Source: Carnegiea gigantea
Taxonomy: Eukaryota > Streptophyta > Magnoliopsida > Caryophyllales > Cactaceae
NCBI GenBank assembly: GCA_029747015.1
Contig: JAKOGI010000179.1
Span: 586,501-650,500, forward strand
Reading direction: 5' to 3'
DNA length: 64,000 bases
Both the position numbers and the translations under genes were made by a program. Positions 57,156-64,000 of the stretch are shown here, piece after piece. Within the stretch, counting starts at the first letter, position 1; the number at the start of each line of letters is the position of its first letter. The notes below the pieces were generated by a model, which was not told the origin of the DNA, searched no databases, and saw nothing but the letters and a program-made list of their open reading frames with translations.

Positions 57156-58059
57156 CTTATGTAGTTTAATTTATTTAGTTTGTGTAAGAAGAAGTAAATA
57201 TAGTAATTGCACATTGAGTTCGATTGTAAGTTAATTATATAAGCTACAAGCATAATGTCAAATTAGTAACACATGTCGTTTCATTACACATTGCATTTCA
57301 TTATCAAATCCAGTACCAAAGGCAACAAATTCGGATTACTTAGATTAACTTAATCACAAAACATGTCAACTTAGTTCCCTTAAAAATGTCATCGATATTT
57401 CCTCAGCATAATGTCAAATTATTATAGAACATTTTGCAAAATTTTCACAGTTTAACTTCATAAACTTACCCCTTCAACTTCCTCCTTAGATGTGAATTTC
57501 TGAGATTTGTTTCTTCACCAACTTCAACCAAATGTGCATATACAAACAATTACTACCAACATTTAACCAAATTCATAAAAAACAAACAATTAATCATTCA
57601 TAAATTCATACTATTTATAAACTAATTTATTCATAAAGCTAAGCCAATGCTGATTTGATAAATTAGGGGGTGAAGGGCTGGAATTGATGAATTGAAAATT
57701 CCCAAAATTACCTCCTCAGGTGCATTCTCAACAAACGTTCACCGACAAACGACGATGGTCGTCCAGTCATCGGCCACACACTGCTAGCCTCGCCTCCCTC
57801 TGCTCGCAACATCAATGAGCAGTGCCGCCTCCCTCTCCGCAGCCACCACCCACAATGCATGCTCACTGCCGGAGTATCTCCACCCCTCAACTGCTGGTGC
57901 CACCGAATTTCTTCAACCCACCACTCACAAAATTGCAACCCATTTTAATGAGGAAGATGAAGGTTAGTTACCTAGATCTACGAGCTAGCTCCTAGCGAGT
58001 TTAATGAGGAATGAGAAGAAATGGACCTTACAAATTGAGTAGAAACTGGCCGATCATTT
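57156..58059 (-). other. CACTA-1 5' region: AT-rich stretch and GC-rich leader
   Basis: 57180-57660 is AT-rich without coding sequence. 57708-57940 is a GC-rich block with a Trp/Arg-rich frame that I do not regard as a protein. On the minus strand this gives leader then AT-rich stretch then transposase, the same order as in the other DNA elements of the window. Confidence 0.4.
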
Positions 58060-58460
58060 AAAGACAATTTTGACGGGCTTTTTTTGATGGGTCCTGTCAA
58101 ATCTTTACAACGTGGTGGAATCTTTGTAGAGATTTTGGTGGGCCTGTCAGAAGCATCTGTAGCCCATCAAAATTTTCAACATGTTTTTGACGGGGACCGT
58201 AAAAAAATGCACAGTAATTTCATTTTTGATCGTATATCCCGCCAAAATGCAATAAATTCAGTTAAAATTTTTTTCGAGATCTGTGTTGACAATATTTTCA
58301 TCAACATTTTGTCGAAATTTCAGTCACACATTTTGACAGACCAAACATCTGCCAAAGCCACGTGGGGACGTGTATATCTACATCATAAGGTGGCTTTTTG
58401 TTATGATTATCATCTATTCAAGCAATGCCCGTCAAAATTGCAGCAGGATCAACGTCGTCA
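58060..58460. repeat. CACTA-1 subterminal repeats, right side
   Basis: TTTTGACGG, GATGGG and CCGTCAAAA-type words, matching the left-side block at 41739-42180 (for example attttgacaga followed by c-rich sequence in both). The outer terminus is not clear. Confidence 0.6.
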
Positions 58461-59480
58461 TGGCTAAATATGGAAAAGGTAGCTTACCGAATATAGGAAG
58501 AGATAACAATATTTGAAGACTTACGATCAAGAGGGTTGGAGGAAGAAAGAGCTGCAGAATGCTATAAAAGAATGGAGAAGGAAAGTTGTAATATTCCAAA
58601 AATTTATCATCATTAATTATGAAAAACATTCTATGTATTATGCAAGACACAGTATTTTTGTATTTTAGATAGTCGATGCAAATATTTGCGCATTGTCATG
58701 ACCACGATATTTATTTAAACCGAACAAAATTAATAGAATTATTCTTTACACAATAATAGAGCTAGTCCAAATCTTCTCATTCTTTTCTCATGACTTGAAG
58801 AGCAGAAAATTCTTCAGCCATGCTCAAGTAACTCCCAGAGCAAAGAGTTGAACACCTAGATATGACAAAACTGACTCAATATTAGAAATCCGAGTCAAAT
58901 GACCCGGACCCATACCCGACCCGACATTCGAGATACTCCAAAATTCAAATTGATCCGAACCGAACCATATTCAACCCGACCTAAAATTTCTTACCAGCTT
59001 GCTTATTTTTGCATGACAAGTTTATTGGACCAAAAATCGGATGACCTGAAGTTGACCTGAACTGAAGTTTACCCGATCTAAAATGAACCGACCATAAATG
59101 TCGCTTGACCCGAAACATGATTGGACACAAACTTAACTCGACCCCTATTGGAACCAAATGACCCATTTGTCAGGTCCATGAACACCTTGGTTACCACCAT
59201 CTTTGAACTAAGTCTTAAATCGACATCTTTGGCACATCCCATTAATCGCTGTTGGGGGTTAGTCGATTAACTCATTGTCCAAGCATAGTAGCTCCATCAT
59301 CACCATTATTGTCGCTTCATTCTAGCATCAATAATTGCAAATTTTTTACAAGTGTAAAAAAAGGTAATGGAACTTGTTAAACACCTCTTCTCATAAGGGT
59401 ACGTTCAACTACATCATCTGCCAAAATTTGTCTAACATAAAGGGTAAAACAAACATTAGAGGAGAACGAAGCCGTAACGG
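58461..59480. other. intergenic, with a CCCGACCC-type repeat
   Basis: No gene is seen. About 58870-59180 carries cccgaccc and gaaccgaacc words like the Mutator-like family of this window and may be a diverged fragment. Confidence 0.45.
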
Positions 59481-61340
59481 AGTGACCAAATTTTTATAGT
59501 CAGTCTACTACCATGTTGGCTTCCCTAGAGATATGATTAATTTTGACTTGAACATTCTGCCCCCAACCATTTGGGAACATCCTATATGATAGTTGATATT
59601 TGTCAAGGAATCTGATAATTTTCTTTCAATGCTTGAACCACAATTTGGATGTCTCCTTTAAAGATAATTTTGTTGAAGCCTGTTTGAATAGCTGAATGAA
59701 CTCCATCTCTTAGTTCAATAGCCTCTGCCACTAGTATAGAAGTTTGTCCATAGAATGCTGCTCCTGCCTTGAGCAGTTTGCCTGTCCAATTGAGTAGAAT
59801 GAAGCCGCCTGCTAGTGAAAGATTGTTAAGTGAACTGTCAAATTGATTTTGACGAATCCCGGAGGGGTTGCCACCTCATAAAGTGAATTCAGGTGGTGGA
59901 TGAAGAAGAAGGACTCCTAAAAAAGAATTCACTCGACATACAAATTCGGATTCTTCATTCGACATTTTACTTTTTTTGGCTCAAATTAGACATGTTCTAG
60001 GGTTGAAATTTTCATTTTTGAAAATCGTTGCTTTCCTGGATTTTCAAATACTACAAAGAATAAATGGCATCTTTTGCAATATCAACTGTTTATGTCAGCA
60101 TTGTATTGAAATAAGGCTTTAGAATATATCTTGTAGCCTATAAGGGAAACACCAATTGGTATCCACTTATGCTTCTTTGCTAATTCCAAACTTTTCTGGT
60201 GATTTGGCACTCCTTGAATAGATGATCCATTAATTCAATGTTATCGAGACAAAGTGGACAGGCAGGATCAATATTATGGCCCCTTCTAAAAACGGTACAT
60301 CTCATCGAGAGTGCTTTGTGACAAAGTTTCCACAAGAAAGTTTTAATTTTTGGCATGGAAACAATTCTCCAAATTTACGTAAATTTCCACGTAGAGATAT
60401 TATGTGCTACCCGTGCAGCCGACTTTGTGCTAAAATCTCTCGAGCTATTTAGTCCCCAACAAAACGCCTCCTTTGTATTGCGAACCAGAATAGCAATACC
60501 CTATATTTTCGTTATAATGGGATGGTTATTTTAAACTCTGTATTAGTTTTGGGATATTCTAACTAATGCCGTTTTATATGAAACCACAAACCTTTTTTTT
60601 TGGGTTAAAGATGTTATGTTCGAGAATATCCAATATTTCAACCAAATTGCGATTTTCTATCCGCTTATCATACCAAAAGGATATAGAGTCTCCTTTACCT
60701 AGTTTCCGCATTACACCTTTTTTTTTAGATGACTCTACAATTGACTATATTTTTCCATACAGGTGAATTATAGTTCTTCTTCTTGTAATTGGAGGAGTAA
60801 GCTCTTTGCAGATTTTCAACTGCAATTGATTGCAAACATAGGCTAGAATTGTTTTTAAGCACTTTTCAAGGCAGTTTATATTGAAAGGCTTTACTAACAA
60901 CATCTATTTTGCATAGTCCCAATGTGCCCTTATCTTTAGGTATACAAACTTTATCCCAACCTATAAGCAGTAATCCTTTTTCTGTGTTTGAGTTTTTCCA
61001 AAAAAATTCTCTATTAAGTTTGTCAAGATAGTTACTTGTTCTTTTAAAAGTTGAAAGCATTGCATCATATGTTCTGGAAGTGATTATAGTTGTGACTGTA
61101 TCAAAACTATTCTTCCTGCTTTTGATAAACAATTGGATTTCCATCATTTAACTTGATGGTGGCTTTGTTAGTAGTTTATTGGAAGGTTCCTTGGAACATC
61201 GCACAACCCAAGTACTCACCAAGAGACTCCCTTGTAGAATGTTGAAGATTGCGGCTACTAACTGGTTTTGTAAAGACACATTTTGTGAAAAATTTGAGAA
61301 TTGATTTATGGTAGTTAATTTGACAGTTAGTTCAAAGTAG
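59480..61340 (-). pseudogene. LINE-C: 5'-truncated LINE ORF2 remnant
   Basis: Minus-strand remnants in LINE order: RT end with LNREFFWKNSNTEKGLLLIGW and DKVCIPKDKGTLGLCK (60866-61147), zf-RVT with KIKTFLWKLCHKAL and CPLCLDN (about 60200-60350), and RNase H with VAEAIELRDGVHSAIQTGF, and EANMVVD near the end (about 59495-59770). Frameshifts and stops separate the pieces. The endonuclease and catalytic RT parts are absent. Confidence 0.82.
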
Positions 61341-61404
61341 ATTTGAGACAATAGTAAATATTGATATATCCACAGATAAATGTTAGGTATTGATACACAA
61401 CTAG

Positions 61405-62580
61405 ATCTAGCAAAAATTGATCCAATCTAAAAATCCGACCTGAACTCGCCAAAAATTTTGGCTTTTGAGCACGATTTTCTTGACCTAAACTCGAAATAAA
61501 CCAAACCCAAACAACTAGCAAATAAGCAGGTCAAATCCGACCCATCCTTATACCTGCCCGCTCGATCCGAATATTATGTCTTTTTTTATTGTTCTTTAAT
61601 TGTCCTTTCTTATCAATAATGGTTATTCATCATATCGAATATTTTAGAGAGACGTTATATAACAATCGTATTTTTTCACAAATTAAGCAACAATACGCTT
61701 TTTTTTTACCAACTTCATTCTCATAAAATAACATCACATAGGATTTAGATTGAGAACTTGAGAAAATGGATATCAAACCGCAGGAAATAACAATTAGTCT
61801 TGAAATTAATTCAGACTAATACAAATATTAACAATTATGCAAGTAATATTCTTATATATTTCGTGAAATGCATATGTTTAATGATATGTTAAATAATATT
61901 ACTATGTAATAATCTGAGTTTTTTTGATGCTATAAATCTAAGATAATCGTAATATCTTGTACTTCTCTAATTTCCTTTTAATTGATTGCCATTTGAATTG
62001 GTCCTAAACTATGATGCTAGTAGTTGGCAATGGGTGGATCGTGCTCGTGTTCGGTTGGCCCATTAGTAAAATGTATCTGATTGGATGATGGTTGGTTACT
62101 TAACAAAACATCAAATTATTCAATGAGTTATTAGCAGGCCAAACCGCTCTAACCCCTTAACATGCTATATATGGTTGGCCCATGAGTAACCCGACCCATT
62201 ATTGACCTTGGTTTAATGTACGAACCGACCCACCTAACCCAAAGGGGACTCAATTCTTTACCCATTTGTACGTGAAGTTTGTATATCATACTAAAAAGTT
62301 TGAATATTTTTATTTTCTTTTAAGAAATTACAAATACTACACTTTTTCAATAAATAAGGGCAATTTTACATACTAAATATGCCGACCTTTCAATTTTGTC
62401 GAGGAAAAAATAACCGAAAAAAGTTCTCTAAACCTGTTGAGTCGATCGAAACTCACAAAGTGAAATACACCAGTCCGTATTTTACCAAAGCCGAAATATA
62501 CTGCACCCAACCCTTATTTTACCCGAACCCAAATATACCCGATCCGGTTTTAAGCCGTCCACCGAACTTGATAGGTCTAC
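61405..62580. mobile_element. second copy of the Mutator-like family of 5677-6794, opposite orientation
   Basis: The left end (ctagcaaaaattgatcc ... cacgattttcttgacc) matches the reverse complement of the right end of the 5677-6794 element, the middle shares aaacat-aattatt, ttggcccatga and cccattatt words, and the right end (gaaatacacca, ttttacc, gccgaaatata) matches the reverse complement of its left end. I did not find an exact target duplication here. Non-coding. Confidence 0.7.
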
Positions 62581-62625
62581 ATAACTATTTGATTCAACTA
62601 ATTTTCTTAGAAGTTATTTAGGAGT

Positions 62626-64000
62626 CACTACAAAAATGTAGTCCAACTCTGACAAAAAAGCAAAGAGACGAAGTATCTGTTGGATAGTCCGAAAGATATT
62701 TAGACGGGATCTAATGGATCCAAAGTTTTCCGACAAAAATTAAATTGGATGAAAATCCGTCGGATTTTCCGATGAAATTTCGTTAGAATTCAACATTCCG
62801 ACGGAATCCCGCAGGAATATCCATTGGAAAAAGGTTCAATGCCCAAAAAAAAATTAGATATGCGTTTAAGGGCCGTGACGGAGGGAGGGGGATCTTCACA
62901 TCTTTGATATGAGCGAGAGAGACTTCGAGCAAGAGAGAGAAAGAGTGACTGAGAGTAAGGGACCACTCCCACTTCGCCAGTGACTGTCGTCCGAGTCCGC
63001 GGCTGCACCTATCTCACCAGTAAGCACTTCATTTTCAAAAAATTTGTTACTCAAATTTGAAATTTTTGAGTAGGTTGGTGTTTTTGGTGGTGTTTGAGTT
63101 GTTATTTTTAGTGTGAAGCTACCTTTGTCGTCGTTGTCGCTGCCACCAATAGTGAAATTTTGTTTGGGATATTTTTGTTACTAAATCGAAAGATTAGTGG
63201 CACTAAATATTTTTATTGAAATTTTTTTATTTTGAAAGTATATTAATTTGGGTAAATATAATAGTCTTGTGAAATTTAATTTTGTAGCATATATGTATAA
63301 TGCATTTGATATATTTTGTTTGGTAAATTGTGGATGTGAAGTATGTTAATTTTTGATTAGATTTGTTAAGTATGTTTATTTGGATAAATGAAATAAAATA
63401 TGTTAAATATGTTTATTTTTGTAAATAGTTTAATTTTTGTAAATAGTTTAAGTATGTTAACTAAGTATTTTATAAATATGTTTATTTTTGTAAATAGTTT
63501 GAGTTTGTTAAGTATGTGTATTTTTTTGTTTGAGTTGTTAGTTATGTTAAGTGTGTCTAGTTTTTGTTTGATTTGTTATGTATGTTAATTTTTTGTAAGT
63601 ATGTTAAGTATGTTTAATTTTTTGTTTGGTTTGTTTGATTTGTTAAGTACGTTTATTTTTTTATTTGGTAAATTGTGTTTTGTTTAATTTTTTACTAAGC
63701 ATGTTTATTTGGATAAAATGTGAACTAAATAGTTGAATTTTGTGTTTAATTTGCTAAATGTGTTTATTTGGAAAATGAAATAGTTATGTTAAGTTTTTTT
63801 TTTTTTTGTATTATATATGTTTATTTGGATTGTTATATTTTGTTGTATACAATATGGATGTGGAAATTGATTTTCGAAATATGGGAATATAAAGCGTTAA
63901 GTAAATATATTTAGTTATTAGTTATTAGTGTCATTGCTGAACATAGACTATTTAGTAAATAGTTTAATTTTTAATTTGATTTGTAAAGTATGTTTATATA
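62626..64000 (+). mobile_element. CACTA-2: left end of a CACTA transposon, running off the window
   Basis: It begins CACTACAAAAATG at 62626, the canonical CACTA terminus, followed by repeated ccgacgga, tccgatgaa and ccgtcgga words (62690-62830), typical subterminal repeats. A GA- and GC-rich leader-like block (62870-63010) comes next, then AT-rich repeats to the window end. No transposase is reached within the window. Confidence 0.75.
63240..64000. repeat. AT-rich degenerate tandem repeats in CACTA-2
   Basis: Loose iterations of aagtatgtttatttttgtaaatag and tttgtttgatttgttaag, spaced roughly 40-80 bases, fill the end of the window. They resemble in kind, not in sequence, the minisatellite of hAT-2. 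An intron of the CACTA-2 gene is a likely host. Confidence 0.6.

Larger units (their letters stand above)
41730..58460 (-). mobile_element. CACTA-1: decayed CACTA (En/Spm-like) transposon, interrupted by a Copia element
   Basis: Two minus-strand gene remnants of the CACTA superfamily flank the Copia insertion: a TNP2-type C-terminus (55430-56830) and a downstream Transposase_24/TNPA-like gene (42436-44680), in the usual order. Outside them are arrays of TTTTGACGG/CCGTCAAAA-type words (41739-42180 and 58060-58460) like the subterminal repeats of CACTA elements. A clear CACTA terminus was not found on either side, so boundaries are approximate. The transposase catalytic core is missing. Confidence 0.68.

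Noticed and set aside
57708..57938. Trp/Arg-rich frame in the GC-rich block of CACTA-1
   Set aside because: No family pattern; GC-rich leader DNA gives long open frames by chance.

Overview
The window looks like nuclear DNA of a flowering plant. It carries two intron-rich plant genes: a RAD51 recombinase with 9 coding exons, and a membrane-anchored pectin methylesterase with 4 coding exons. These sit in a dense, layered set of plant transposons: L1-type LINEs with DUF4283/zinc-knuckle ORF1, hAT, CACTA and Mutator-like DNA elements, and a Sirevirus-type Copia retrotransposon. The sequence does not let me name a species.

Layout. 1-1713: no recognisable gene. 1729-18609: one minus-strand LINE (LINE-A), flanked by a perfect 15-bp target-site duplication (1714-1728 = 18610-18624). 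Three DNA transposons split it: a 1.1-kb Mutator-like element (5677-6794, 9-bp duplication), a hAT (hAT-1, 8116-11715, 8-bp duplication) and a second hAT (hAT-2, 12273-18212, 14-bp perfect terminal inverted repeat, 8-bp duplication). Leaving the insertions out, the host LINE is about 6.2 kb. 19185-23965: RAD51, minus strand, apparently intact, with an E2F-like site upstream. About 24534-30029: a second minus-strand LINE (LINE-B), decayed. 32225-38108: pectin methylesterase, minus strand, open reading frame intact, but with Gly in place of the catalytic Asp of the YQD motif. 38775-41290: composite repeat. About 41730-58460: a decayed minus-strand CACTA element whose two gene remnants are separated by a 10.5-kb Copia/Sirevirus element (44738-55267, 5-bp duplication, nearly identical 1.6-kb LTRs). 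The same CACTA carries a degenerate telomere-repeat array (TTTAGGG) where the transposase core should be. About 59480-61340: a third, 5'-truncated LINE remnant. 61405-62580: a second copy of the Mutator-like family seen inside LINE-A. 62626 to the window end: the left end of another CACTA element.

Only RAD51 and the pectin methylesterase look like working host genes. All transposon proteins read here carry stops, frameshifts or deletions. The points most worth following are the telomere-like array inside a transposase gene, the young Sirevirus that has lost its reverse-transcriptase core, the Asp-to-Gly change in the pectin methylesterase, and a shared layout in four DNA transposons (GC-rich leader, AT-rich or repeat-filled intron-like stretch, then transposase).
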